This document shows positions 8,515 to 17,221 of a stretch of DNA of 31,339 bases, piece after piece. Source of the DNA: CAZIUL01 sp964542475 (GTDB taxonomy: Bacteria > Planctomycetota > B15-G4 > CAYZWU01); assembly GCA_964542475.1 (NCBI GenBank), contig CAZIUL010000049.1, forward strand, positions 1 through 31,339, in the 5' to 3' direction. The position numbers were made by a program, and so were the translations under genes. Position 1 is the first letter of the stretch. Each line of letters begins with the position of its first letter. A model generated the notes under the pieces. That model did no database searches and was not told where the DNA came from. It was given only the letters and a program-made list of their open reading frames with translations.

Positions 8515-9078
8515 GTGGAAAAAAGATTCATCAACGCGCAGGAGCTTCTGGAGGATTCGTTCGGGCTTGGTGTAAAAATAATCGAAAGCGGTTTCAAGCC
8601 CGACTTCATCGTGGGGATATGGCGCGGCGGAACCCCGGTCGGCATAGCGGTGCAGGAGCTGCTGGACTACTTCCGCATCGAGACCGACCACATTTCCATC
8701 CGCACATCCGCCTACGAAGGCATCGGCAAGCGAAGCAGGAATATAAGGGTTCACGGGCTGGGGTACATCGAGCAAAACATCAATGCGGAAGATTCTCTTC
8801 TGATAGTGGACGACGTCTATGACACCGGCCTGAGCATCAAGGCCGTGATCTCGGCGCTCAAGGAAAAAGCCCGCAGGAACACGCCATCCGACATCCGGGT
8901 TGCCGCGGTGTTCTACAAGCCGTCCAACAACCTGACCGACCGTGTGCCGGACTACTACATTCACGAAACCGACAAGTGGCTGATCTTCCCGCACGAGCTC
9001 GACGGCCTGTCGCGGGAAGAGGTTTACAAAAACAAGCCTGAACTGAAAACCATTTTGGAAAAAATCGAGGAACAATGA
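8515..9078 (+). CDS. Purine (hypoxanthine/xanthine-type) phosphoribosyltransferase
   Basis: A 187-residue type I phosphoribosyltransferase. The PRPP-binding loop is LLIVDDVYDTGLS (95-107, with D99-D100 and D103-T104-G105). The pyrophosphate loop is GIWRGGTPVG (34-43), and KWLIFPHE (about 157-164) resembles the purine-binding WxxFPxE segment of the Hpt1/COG2236-like branch. It transfers ribose-5-phosphate from PRPP to a free purine base. GTG 8515 is preferred as start, with AAAGG seven bases upstream; the open frame continues back into the GT39 gene. Its stop overlaps the adenosine deaminase start (ATGA). In this operon hypoxanthine, the product of PNP, is the likely substrate. Confidence 0.88.
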   Translation: MEKRFINAQELLEDSFGLGVKIIESGFKPDFIVGIWRGGTPVGIAVQELLDYFRIETDHISIRTSAYEGIGKRSRNIRVHGLGYIEQNINAEDSLLIVDDVYDTGLSIKAVISALKEKARRNTPSDIRVAAVFYKPSNNLTDRVPDYYIHETDKWLIFPHELDGLSREEVYKNKPELKTILEKIEEQ

Positions 9079-10283
9079 ATATAACCAGGGCGTTCATCGA
9101 AAAGATCCCCAAAACCGACCTTCACGTGCACCTTGACGGGTCCATGCGCCTGTCGACACTTTTAGAGCTTGCAAAAGAGAACAATGTGGCCATGCCCGCG
9201 GACTCGGAAGATGGGCTTAAAAAGACCGTGTTCAAGGAAACCTACAAGGACCTCGGGGAGTACCTGCGCGGGTTCGCTTACACCACAGCCGTGCTTCAGG
9301 ATAGCCTTTCGCTCGAACGTGTCGCGTTCGAGCTTGCAGAGGACAACATGGCGGAAGGGGTTCGCTATCTCGAGGTCAGGTTCGCTCCCCAGCTTCACCA
9401 GAGCAGGCGGCTCAGCATCATCGAAACAATGAACGCCGTGCACAGCGGGCTGGACAGGGCCAAAAAAAGGTTCAATTCCAGGGACGAGGTCAAAAGCGGA
9501 GCAGAGCCTTCGTTCAACTACGGGCTGATAGTCTGCGCGATGAGAATGTTCGACGCGAAGTATTCGAAGTATTTCAAGACGCTCCTCGATGTGCACAAAC
9601 ATTCGGAACCAAGGTGGATTTTTTCCATCGCGTCGCTAGAACTTGTAAAGGCCGCTGTGGAAGCCAGGGACCGCCACAGCATCCCGGTTGTGGGGTATGA
9701 CCTGGCCGGCAAGGAAAAAGGGTATCCCGCATCCTATTTCAAGGAGGCATACTCGCTCGCCCACAAAAACTTCCTCAAAAAAACCGTTCACGCGGGCGAG
9801 GACTACGGGCCCGAGAGCATCTTCCAGGCGATCACCGATCTTCATTCGGACCGGATCGGGCATGGCGTCCATCTGTTTAACGCGAACATGATCAAGAACC
9901 CGGAGATCGAGGACAAGGAGGCTTACATCGAAAACCTGGTCAGGTTCATGGGCGACCGCAGGATAACCGTGGAGGTATGCCTCAGCTCGAACATGCAGAC
10001 CAACCCGAGCCTTGACAAGCTCGAGCAGCACTCCTTCGACAAGATGCGCAAAGCAGGGCTTTCCGTCACGTTCTGCACCGACAACAGGACCATCTCCTCC
10101 ACAACCGTGACCGACGAGGTGGTGAAAGCCGTGGAAACCTACGGCCTCTCCGGCAAGGAGCTCAAGGATTTTGTCATCTATGGATTCAAGCGAAGCTTCT
10201 ATCCGGGGAGCTACCTGGAAAAGAGAAGGTACGTTCGCATGATAATCGATTACTACGAAGCCCTGGAAAAGGAGCTGCATTGA
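9075..10283 (+). CDS. add: Adenosine deaminase
   Basis: A 402-residue amidohydrolase of the adenosine/AMP deaminase family, converting adenosine to inosine and ammonia. Zinc and catalytic motifs are all present: TDLHVHLDG (H17, H19), HAGEDYGPE (H239, E242), DRIGHG, CLSSNMQTN and CTDNRTISST (D336). It is longer than the usual bacterial enzyme of about 330-340 residues. Part of the extra length is a charged insertion around residues 130-155 (AKKRFNSRDEVKSG), which may alter substrate choice, for example toward other nucleosides; that is inference. The ATG overlaps the preceding TGA by four bases, and the next gene's TTG overlaps its own stop, so it is translationally coupled on both sides. Confidence 0.93.
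   Translation: MNITRAFIEKIPKTDLHVHLDGSMRLSTLLELAKENNVAMPADSEDGLKKTVFKETYKDLGEYLRGFAYTTAVLQDSLSLERVAFELAEDNMAEGVRYLEVRFAPQLHQSRRLSIIETMNAVHSGLDRAKKRFNSRDEVKSGAEPSFNYGLIVCAMRMFDAKYSKYFKTLLDVHKHSEPRWIFSIASLELVKAAVEARDRHSIPVVGYDLAGKEKGYPASYFKEAYSLAHKNFLKKTVHAGEDYGPESIFQAITDLHSDRIGHGVHLFNANMIKNPEIEDKEAYIENLVRFMGDRRITVEVCLSSNMQTNPSLDKLEQHSFDKMRKAGLSVTFCTDNRTISSTTVTDEVVKAVETYGLSGKELKDFVIYGFKRSFYPGSYLEKRRYVRMIIDYYEALEKELH
10267..10282 (+). promoter_or_regulatory. Ribosome binding site that fixes a TTG start for deoB
   Basis: AAAAGGAG at 10267-10274 lies five bases before TTG (10280-10282), which overlaps the adenosine deaminase TGA (10281-10283) as TTGA. No ATG or GTG is available before the conserved N-terminal metal site of DeoB. 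Confidence 0.75.
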
Positions 10284-11470
10284 CGCATCCGGGGAAAGCA
10301 CGGGATCAGGAGGGAAAGCGGGCCGTCCTCATCGTGCTCGACAGCGTTGGCGTGGGCGCTCTGCCGGACGCGGCCGAGTACGGAGACGAGGGATCGAACA
10401 CGCTCCTGCACGTGGCGGAACGCGCCGGAGGCCTCGATGTTCCAAACCTGGAAAAGCTGGGGCTCGGCAGCATCATCGAGCTTCCAGGAGTGCACACACT
10501 CCCCCGGCCCGGCGCCTCGTTCGGCAGAATGGCTGAGGCAAGCAGGGGGAAGGACACCGTTGCCGGGCACTGGGAGATGATGGGAGTCGTGCTCGATGAA
10601 CCGCTTGCTCTCTTTCCAGACGGCTTTCCGCAAGAGATGATTCGCGAGTTCATGGAGAGCACCGGTGTATCCGAAGTGCTCGGGAACAAGGCAGCGTCCG
10701 GGACCGAGATAATCGAAGAGCTCGGGCCCGAGCACATCAGGACATCAGCTCCCATCATTTACACATCCGCTGACAGCGTGTTCCAGGTGGCAGCCCACAT
10801 CAAAACCGCGCCCCTGGACGAGCTGTACAGGATGTGCGAGCGTGCCAGGGTAGTGTGTGACGGCTATAACATCGGCAGGGTCATTGCCAGGCCGTTTGCA
10901 GGCGAGGCAGGGAGTTTCGAAAGAACCGCTGACCGTAAAGACTATCCGATGAAACCGCCCTCCCCCACCGTGCTCGACCTCCTTGAAAACAAGGGCATCC
11001 CCGTGACAGGAATCGGCAAGATCGAGAACATCTTCGCCGGGCAGGGTGTCGCAAGATCGCTGCCAGCGAAAAACAACAGCCATGGAATGCTCCTCCTCGA
11101 AAAAGAGCTTTCCCACACGCTCAACGGGCTCATCTTTGTAAACCTCATAGATTTCGACATGCTATACGGACACAGGAACGATGCAAAAGGGTATGCTGAG
11201 GCGATCGAAACCTTTGATAAAGAGCTCGGGGGGCTGCTCGACATTATGAATGAAAACGATCTGTTGATCGTTTCTGCAGACCACGGGTGCGATCCGACTC
11301 ACCCGGGAACGGACCATACCAGGGAATACGCGCCCTTGCTCGTCTACTCCAAAAAGCTCGCCGCGCGCGCCCTCGGGACTCGAAAAACATTCGGCGACAT
11401 CGGCGCATCGGTCATGTCATGGCTCGAAACAGGCGAGGAGCTGCCGGGCGCGCTCTCTTTTGTGAACTGA
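10280..11470 (+). CDS. deoB: Phosphopentomutase
   Basis: A 396-residue alkaline-phosphatase-superfamily phosphopentomutase that interconverts ribose-1-phosphate and ribose-5-phosphate (and the deoxy forms). Visible motifs are LIVLDSVGVGALPDA (metal-binding D21), GKDTVAGHWEMMG (D92 and T93, the phosphorylated threonine), NLIDFDMLYGHRND and SADHGCDPTHPGTDHTRE, the late two-metal site. The length is normal for DeoB. It starts at TTG, with a strong Shine-Dalgarno, overlapping the deaminase stop. It links the PNP product ribose-1-phosphate to ribose-5-phosphate, precursor of the PRPP used by the first enzyme of the operon. Confidence 0.96.
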   Translation: MTHPGKARDQEGKRAVLIVLDSVGVGALPDAAEYGDEGSNTLLHVAERAGGLDVPNLEKLGLGSIIELPGVHTLPRPGASFGRMAEASRGKDTVAGHWEMMGVVLDEPLALFPDGFPQEMIREFMESTGVSEVLGNKAASGTEIIEELGPEHIRTSAPIIYTSADSVFQVAAHIKTAPLDELYRMCERARVVCDGYNIGRVIARPFAGEAGSFERTADRKDYPMKPPSPTVLDLLENKGIPVTGIGKIENIFAGQGVARSLPAKNNSHGMLLLEKELSHTLNGLIFVNLIDFDMLYGHRNDAKGYAEAIETFDKELGGLLDIMNENDLLIVSADHGCDPTHPGTDHTREYAPLLVYSKKLAARALGTRKTFGDIGASVMSWLETGEELPGALSFVN

Positions 11471-11479
11471 GGAGCGGCA

Positions 11480-12304
11480 ATGGACATCCACGAACAAATC
11501 CAGGAATCGATCGACCGGATCAGAAAAACCGCGCACCCCTCGCCGGAAATCGGGCTTGTGCTCGGCTCAGGACTCGGCGGTTTCGCTGACTGTGTGGCTG
11601 AAAAAACAGCAATCCCGTTTTCGGAGATTCCCTATTTCAAAAAATCCGCTGTAGCAGGCCACGCCGGGGAGCTGATACTCGGCTTGATCAAAAACAAAGC
11701 GGTCGCTGTTCTCAGCGGAAGGTACCACTACTACGAAGGACACGACATCAAGGACGTTGTATACCCGGCAAGGGTTCTCTGCGGCCTGGGCATCCGCGCT
11801 TTGATAATCACGAACGCCGCGGGCGGAATCAGCCGTTCATTGAAGCCCGGCGATCTCATGCTGATCAAAGATCACATCAACCTGATGGGAATCAACCCTC
11901 TTGGCGGGCCGAACGACGATAAAATCGGACCCAGGTTTCCAGATATGAGCCGCGTGTACGACGATGGGCTCAGGGAAATACTCGCTTCGTGCTGTTCATC
12001 CATTGGAATAGAACCGAAGGAAGGAGTCTATGCCGCCGTGAGCGGCCCTTCATACGAAACACCCGCCGAGATCAAAATGATGTCAGCCCTCGGTGCCGAC
12101 GCGGTCGGAATGTCCACTGTCCCCGAAGCGATAGCAGCCAGGCACATGGGTGTCGCCGTTGCCGGGATATCCTGCATCACTAACACTGCCGCCGGAATGT
12201 CCGACACGCCCTTGGATCACAAGGAAGTGATCGAAACCGCGGACAGAACCAGGGAGAGGTTCAACGCGCTGTTGCGGGAGGCGGTCCGGTTGTTTCAATC
12301 TTAG
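11480..12304 (+). CDS. punA: Purine-nucleoside phosphorylase, trimeric type
   Basis: A 274-residue PNP of the low-molecular-mass trimeric family (inosine/guanosine type), splitting purine nucleosides with phosphate into base and ribose-1-phosphate. Motifs: VLGSGLGGF (phosphate site), VAGHAGELILG, SGRYHYYEGHD, TNAAGGI, SGPSYETPAEIKMM and GADAVGMSTVPEAIAARH. Asn in CITNTAAG fits the family's 6-oxopurine recognition. GAGGAG lies five bases before the ATG. It is the last gene of the purine operon, nine bases after deoB. Its TAG stop (12302-12304) is the start of a TAGGGGCGG palindromic repeat. Confidence 0.95.
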   Translation: MDIHEQIQESIDRIRKTAHPSPEIGLVLGSGLGGFADCVAEKTAIPFSEIPYFKKSAVAGHAGELILGLIKNKAVAVLSGRYHYYEGHDIKDVVYPARVLCGLGIRALIITNAAGGISRSLKPGDLMLIKDHINLMGINPLGGPNDDKIGPRFPDMSRVYDDGLREILASCCSSIGIEPKEGVYAAVSGPSYETPAEIKMMSALGADAVGMSTVPEAIAARHMGVAVAGISCITNTAAGMSDTPLDHKEVIETADRTRERFNALLREAVRLFQS

Positions 12305-12388
12305 GGGCGGACCTGTATGTCCGCCCTCTTGCGTGTCCGCCCATTCATGGGAAAAACATCGTAAGCGCACACATAGGTGCGCCCCTAC
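12302..12388. repeat. Pair of GTAGGGGC-type palindromic repeats between convergent genes
   Basis: Two hairpins face each other. GGGCGGAC (12305-12312) pairs with GTCCGCCC (12319-12326) across 6 nt, and GCGCAC (12365-12370) pairs with GTGCGC (12377-12382) across 6 nt. A third small inverted repeat, CCCAT-TC-ATGGG, lies at 12340-12351. The outer ends are TAGGGGC (12302-12308) and GCCCCTAC (12381-12388), inverted with respect to each other. The first hairpin is followed by TCTT and could also terminate the purine operon. Confidence 0.75.
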
Positions 12389-12397
12389 ATATTCCCT

Positions 12398-15300
12398 TTA
12401 TTTCCGTTTGTGATCATGTCCTGGTTTTGATTCCGGCAACGCCTTCACCACGACCCGAATTCCCACGTTGAAGACCGGCTGGTATGTCGGATACGCTAGC
12501 CGAAACCCTGAGCGGGCGCGCTTGGGCCGGTCGCGCCAGGAGCCTCCGCGCACGACTTTTCCCGGTTCTTCAAAATCCGAAATCGTCCACTCGCACACAT
12601 TGCCGTGCATGTCATGAAGCCCCCAGGCGTTCGGAAGGTACTGCCCTGCATCCGCCATGAGCCTCTCCCCGTCGTCAAAACGGCTGTCCTTCGGGACGAA
12701 GTCCTGGTACTTATTGGGATTCTTGATCGGCTGCGGATTCACTCCTGTCACAGCCAGGCGCTTGATGGACAGGTCAGCCAGGTTCGCATACTTTGAGAAA
12801 TCCGTGTCGCTGGTCCCATAGCTGAAATGAGTGTCCGCCCCTGCCCTGCACGCCCATTCCCATTGCGCCTCCGTTGGCATGGAGCACTCGCATCCCGCCT
12901 TTTCGGCGAGCCAGTCACAAAAGGCCGCAGCTTCGTTCCAGGAGACCCTTATCACCGGCTTGCCGGGAAAGTCAACAGGGTAGCCCGGTGTCGTGTGGTC
13001 CTTGTGCTGCTGGTCAAGGTACCCGTTTTTGTGCTCCGGGTCGAAGCACCTGAACTGCTCGAGCGTCACCTCGTATCGGCTCATGTAAAACGGTTTTTCG
13101 ATCCTCACCGTTTTCCGAGGCTTCTCGTCCGGGCATCTTTCGGGATCGCCCATCACGAAGGCGCCGGAAGGAATCAGCACAAACTTCATTATCACGCCGT
13201 TGCCAAGAGCTATATCACGCTCCGTGGGCAGGCCGGACTCCTTTTGCTTCCTGCAAGCCTCGTGCGTGTCAAACGGCCATCCGGGACAGCCGGGCTCTGT
13301 CCGCTCCTCTGCGGACACAGGTTCGGGCATTGAAAAACACACCTCCTCAGATGACAGTTCAGGTATTGCCTCCGGATCCTCGGGCCTGCCCGCGTAGAGA
13401 GTGCGCATCTTCATCCTGCGCTCGTGAAAATCAGCATTGATGGCGCGGTGCTCGCTCCATGTGCCGTGGTCGGGAACGTTCAGGTCTATCCACGTGTAAA
13501 GCCTGTCCCATGCCTCTTGATCGAGCGCAACGTTGTGATGCCCCTTTCCAAGCATCTGCACGAGCTCGCTGGTGTTCACGTAAAACTCCATCGGTTTCTG
13601 CAGGTGGTAGTCGCTCTCAGGCCCGGGCCGCCTCACAAAAGGATGAAGCTCCAGGTACGACGGCGTGAAGTTGCCCCAGCCGTTTTCAGGCTTTGCGGTC
13701 AGGTCAGGGATCGTTTTTTTGTCAGGCCGCGGCTTTCCGTCGTGGCACCCGATACAGTGCCTGTCCAGTACTGGTTGGATATCCCTTTTGAAGCTGAACC
13801 CCCTTGCGGGCCCGTACCACGGCTCGATCGCTGACGGGGGCATGCGGCTCGCAACGGTTCGTTTTCCAGCGGGCCCCGCGTTCTGCGGCTCGTGGCAGCC
13901 CACGCAGGAGAGCACTTCGCCCGGCATGGCTGCAAACCAGCTCCTCATGACCTGGAGCGCAGCTCCCGACTCGTCCAGCGGCTGCACCGCGATCGGCATG
14001 TTTGCCGGAACCTTGAAACTGGCCGATCCGTCCGAATACACCGGAACCGTGCCAAGGATCCTGTGCACGTCCCACGCGCTCTCAACACCAACGTGTTTGT
14101 GCCCCCCCATCTGCGGGTAACAGTAGTGAAACTCGTAAAGCCTGAGCTTCTTCACGATTCCGCGCGGAAGCCCGGCAAGCCCCTCGCCCTTGTAGATGTC
14201 TTCCAGGTAGACAATCGCATCATCGAGATCAGGATTGATCCTGTCCGGTAATGACGGAGGTTTCGGCCTCGCTACAAACGGTATCGGCTCGAACAGGGCA
14301 TACCCCGGCTCTTCCTTCAGGCAGAGCATGTTGTCAAAAACGTCCACAAGAAAAATGCCCCATTCCGAATCCGGATCAGGCTTGCACGAGACCAGGAAAT
14401 ACTTTTCGCTCAGCGGAAAAGGGTGCAGGAACTTCGGCCAGGACGCGTTGACGAGCTGGTCGACGATGAGCGGCTCCACTTTTTCCCCGCGGCCTGGTAT
14501 GCGCTGGATCGCCCCGTCAGCCTCGAACCTGCCGCAAACCGGATCGAGAAGCACCAGCTCTCCCATGCGCGGTACTCCGTGATGCCCCGATATCACGGCC
14601 ACAACGCGCGTTGGGTGCCCTGGTATAGGACGAGCGTAAAAGATCGAGTTGGGCCAGAATGAATTGCTTCCGTAGTATTCCATCTGACCGGTGCCGTCAG
14701 GGTTCATATGAAAAAGGAGGCGTGAAAAATAATGGGGCGTGTCCGAGTACTCCCAGCGCGTGTAGAGAACGCGGCCGTTGTTCAGAACGGTTGGGCACCA
14801 GTCGTGATCCTGGTCAAAGCAGAGCTGCCGGATGTTGTTCCCGGATGAGTCCATGATGCAGAGGTTGGCCACAGAGTCAGCTCCTCCAACGCAGGGGATG
14901 CCCTGAAAACATCGGCTGGAATCGAAGACGATCCTGCTGTCCGGCAAATAGCACGCGTCGTAGTTATCCACATCCGTATGCATCCCTGATGTGACCTGCC
15001 GAAGACCGGTACCGTCCGCCTTGATCTCCCATATCTGCCACCTGTTGTGGCTTCCGATCATGGAAAAAAGCATCCTCCCCGCATCGAAGTCAAGGTCTAC
15101 ATCGCCCACGAACGACGGTTTCGAAGGCTTGCAGAAGGTGGTGAGCGGGTCTTGCAGCTCTTTCATGGAAAGCGTGGCGATCTCGTCTTCGTACCCGGTT
15201 CGCGGAAGCGAACAGTTGCCCTGCCAGTTCTGGGGAAGCCCGAGTCTGGGGCCCGATGCCTTCCGCTTTACCAGCAGAACACGGTCGAAATCGAGAAGAG

Positions 15301-16408
15301 GGTTGGCCAGCATCGCTTCACGCCTGAACTGCTCGAACCCTTGTGTCAGCTCGATGATCGCTTCCGCAGGCTCGCAGACGCCTTGGTCGAGCGATTTTTT
15401 CATCTCGGCAACCGGGCGCTCGAACTCTTCCAGCCGGTCGCGAAAGAGCCCGTCCGTATCGTATGAGCCGGGATAGGTCCGCCGCAGATCCTCGATCGCC
15501 AGCCTCAGCGCCACGACATCGATCATCTCCAGGTCAGCCATTCCTTTGCGCACCCTGCACGCTGACATGTAAAGCACAAGCAGGCGAGGATCATTGGAGC
15601 CCGCGCCCGCAAGCTTCGACAGCTCCTCGCGAAACGTCCCTCCCGCTCGCTTGAGATCATCCAGCACCGACTCAATCATCTTCATGTCCGAATCCACGGA
15701 ATCGGCGCTATTGAACCAATCGAGGTGTGCGCGGCCTGGAAGATCGTTTTTCATCCATCCCGTCTCGAGCGGGAAATCCTCTTCCATCCTTTCCCAGAGC
15801 CTGAGCAGCGGGTCGTTCTTCAGCGCAAAGTAAAAACCGTGGCCCCCGGCGTTGTTGTGAATCTTCAGGAGGAGCCTGTTCTCCCCGGCTTTAAGAGACA
15901 GAGTCACCCTCTCCTGGTCCGGCGCAACTCCCCGCGGCACATCGTGTGACAAGATCTTCTCACGGTTCAGCCAGACCTCTATTCCGTCATCGCTTCCAAG
16001 GCTCGCCGACAGCTCCAACGCGTCTTTTACAGTGACTGTCCTGAAAAGGTAGGTCGACGCTTGATCGAGCAGGGGAAGCGAGTGAACTATACCGTCTTTC
16101 CATTCGGCGTGTTTCTTCCACTGGGGAGCGCCGTTCGCATCTTTCGAAGCAAGGGCCACGCCCTTTTCCGGGAAAAGGGAAAGGGTGAACTCCTTTGCTT
16201 TCAGAGGGGCGGTGGCGTACCAGGGCCCGAGTTCCACCTCCGGTGCACCGTGCCTCGTCAGAAAACTTTCGCGAGAGGCATGCATGGTCGCCTGCCACGT
16301 GTCCTTCTTGACGTACAGCCCTGTCTCTTGGGCCAAGGAGATGGGACAGGCCAGGAGATGAACCGCAAAGAAACACAACAAAAAACGGCACAGTCTCATC
16401 AGGGGCAT
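12398..16408 (-). CDS. Exported diheme HzsA-like protein fused to a SUMF1 domain
   Basis: A 1336-residue exported protein. ATG 16408 is chosen for its GAGGAG; the frame is open to 16450. The signal peptide has both a lipobox-like LLAC (about 18-21) and a signal-peptidase-I-like site after SLA, so the anchoring mode is uncertain. In order: a jelly-roll-like region (DDGIEVWLNREKI); a helical stretch; a TolB/PD40-like beta-propeller (QIWEIKADGTGLRQVTSG); then two c-type heme motifs, CVGCH at 835-839 and CIGCH at 885-889; and a C-terminal SUMF1/FGE-fold domain (FVMGDPERCPDEKP, WNEAAAFCDWLAE, PTEAQWEWACRAG, MHGNVCEWT, VVRGGSWRDRP). Propeller plus heme regions resemble the hydrazine synthase alpha-subunit family, which is widespread outside anammox bacteria. 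The SUMF1 domain lacks the catalytic cysteines after RGGS, so a binding role is more likely. Redox or electron-transfer function is inferred only. Confidence 0.8.
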   Translation of the reverse strand: MPLMRLCRFLLCFFAVHLLACPISLAQETGLYVKKDTWQATMHASRESFLTRHGAPEVELGPWYATAPLKAKEFTLSLFPEKGVALASKDANGAPQWKKHAEWKDGIVHSLPLLDQASTYLFRTVTVKDALELSASLGSDDGIEVWLNREKILSHDVPRGVAPDQERVTLSLKAGENRLLLKIHNNAGGHGFYFALKNDPLLRLWERMEEDFPLETGWMKNDLPGRAHLDWFNSADSVDSDMKMIESVLDDLKRAGGTFREELSKLAGAGSNDPRLLVLYMSACRVRKGMADLEMIDVVALRLAIEDLRRTYPGSYDTDGLFRDRLEEFERPVAEMKKSLDQGVCEPAEAIIELTQGFEQFRREAMLANPLLDFDRVLLVKRKASGPRLGLPQNWQGNCSLPRTGYEDEIATLSMKELQDPLTTFCKPSKPSFVGDVDLDFDAGRMLFSMIGSHNRWQIWEIKADGTGLRQVTSGMHTDVDNYDACYLPDSRIVFDSSRCFQGIPCVGGADSVANLCIMDSSGNNIRQLCFDQDHDWCPTVLNNGRVLYTRWEYSDTPHYFSRLLFHMNPDGTGQMEYYGSNSFWPNSIFYARPIPGHPTRVVAVISGHHGVPRMGELVLLDPVCGRFEADGAIQRIPGRGEKVEPLIVDQLVNASWPKFLHPFPLSEKYFLVSCKPDPDSEWGIFLVDVFDNMLCLKEEPGYALFEPIPFVARPKPPSLPDRINPDLDDAIVYLEDIYKGEGLAGLPRGIVKKLRLYEFHYCYPQMGGHKHVGVESAWDVHRILGTVPVYSDGSASFKVPANMPIAVQPLDESGAALQVMRSWFAAMPGEVLSCVGCHEPQNAGPAGKRTVASRMPPSAIEPWYGPARGFSFKRDIQPVLDRHCIGCHDGKPRPDKKTIPDLTAKPENGWGNFTPSYLELHPFVRRPGPESDYHLQKPMEFYVNTSELVQMLGKGHHNVALDQEAWDRLYTWIDLNVPDHGTWSEHRAINADFHERRMKMRTLYAGRPEDPEAIPELSSEEVCFSMPEPVSAEERTEPGCPGWPFDTHEACRKQKESGLPTERDIALGNGVIMKFVLIPSGAFVMGDPERCPDEKPRKTVRIEKPFYMSRYEVTLEQFRCFDPEHKNGYLDQQHKDHTTPGYPVDFPGKPVIRVSWNEAAAFCDWLAEKAGCECSMPTEAQWEWACRAGADTHFSYGTSDTDFSKYANLADLSIKRLAVTGVNPQPIKNPNKYQDFVPKDSRFDDGERLMADAGQYLPNAWGLHDMHGNVCEWTISDFEEPGKVVRGGSWRDRPKRARSGFRLAYPTYQPVFNVGIRVVVKALPESKPGHDHKRK

Positions 16409-16505
16409 GGCTTGCTCCTCAGAAGCTTTATGGCCGGGCATGCCGGGCACAGCTGACAGTGTTCAATTATCGAGTACCGGGCATACGCTCCGGCAGTGAT
16501 CCGTT

Positions 16506-17201
16506 TCAAATCTTGGCATCGGGATGGGTGAACCGAACCCCGTTCATGTCGTGATATGTTGCGTACTCGGACACGATCGCGCCTTCCGGGCCGGCCATCA
16601 TCCAGTGCTTCGCTGTCGGGCGTTTCAGGAAGGTCACCTCTCCGGGCATGACCTTCTCCTCGGCCCTGGCCTCGGCGCACTCCTTGTGCAACGGCGGGAT
16701 CCGGGCATCAACGCCGGTGGTAGGCTCGCCTTCTCCGTACATGTACGCCCATCCGTGCCGCACATGCCAGCCCTCCTTCTTGGCTTCCGCCTCTTCTGTC
16801 TCCACATGCCAGTGTTCGGGAATCATCTGGCCTGGAAGAAGGAAAATCTCGTGGCCCAAGTAGTTGTGTTCCTTGTTGTTGAGCCACAAGATCCCGGCCA
16901 TCCCAACCTCGAGAAACTCGCCAAGGCCGAACTCCAGCGTCCAGAAGTCCTCTGTTCTAAGCCGGTCCGGGATCGGATAGCTGTAGTACTCCATCATCTC
17001 GTAGTATGCTTTTTTGGCGGCCTTCTCGTCAAAGCTGCCGTCATCCTTGTAAAACTCCTCGGTCTTGTAAGCTTTTATCTTGTCCATAAGGTTGCTGCCT
17101 CCGCCTCCCTTGGCCGTGCATCCTGGTGTTGTTGAAAAAGACAACGCGGTCCCGGCCACGAGACCGTGGCCGATGATCTCTCTTCTGTTGAATTTCATCA
17201 T
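16506..17201 (-). CDS. Tat-exported cupin, D-lyxose ketol-isomerase-like
   Basis: A 231-residue protein. The N-terminus has a twin-arginine motif (NRREIIGHG, R6-R7), a weak hydrophobic stretch and TTPGC, a lipobox-like site at C28, suggesting a Tat-exported lipoprotein. The rest is a cupin resembling the Lyx_isomer family: FWTLEFGLGEFLEVGM, then LPGQMIPEHWHVE (H130, H132, candidate metal ligands) and VRHGWAYMYGEGEP. Family members isomerise D-lyxose/D-xylulose or D-mannose/D-fructose in the cytoplasm, so an exported relative is unusual. It lies 50 bp after dhaL on the same strand and 97 bp before the diheme gene, consistent with one long transcript. Fold is fairly sure, substrate is not. Confidence 0.72.
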   Translation of the reverse strand: MMKFNRREIIGHGLVAGTALSFSTTPGCTAKGGGGSNLMDKIKAYKTEEFYKDDGSFDEKAAKKAYYEMMEYYSYPIPDRLRTEDFWTLEFGLGEFLEVGMAGILWLNNKEHNYLGHEIFLLPGQMIPEHWHVETEEAEAKKEGWHVRHGWAYMYGEGEPTTGVDARIPPLHKECAEARAEEKVMPGEVTFLKRPTAKHWMMAGPEGAIVSEYATYHDMNGVRFTHPDAKI

Positions 17202-17221
17202 GTAATTCTCCTCGGTTTAGA

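Noticed and set aside
9636..10301. 221-residue minus-strand open frame
   Set aside because: Antisense to adenosine deaminase, explained by GC-rich codon shadowing.
12398..13200. Active formylglycine-generating enzyme
   Set aside because: The cysteines expected after RGGS are absent, and no sulfatase gene lies nearby.
12398..16408. Anammox hydrazine synthase
   Set aside because: Only the alpha-like part is present, fused to SUMF1; no hzsB/hzsC or other anammox genes. The family is broader than anammox.
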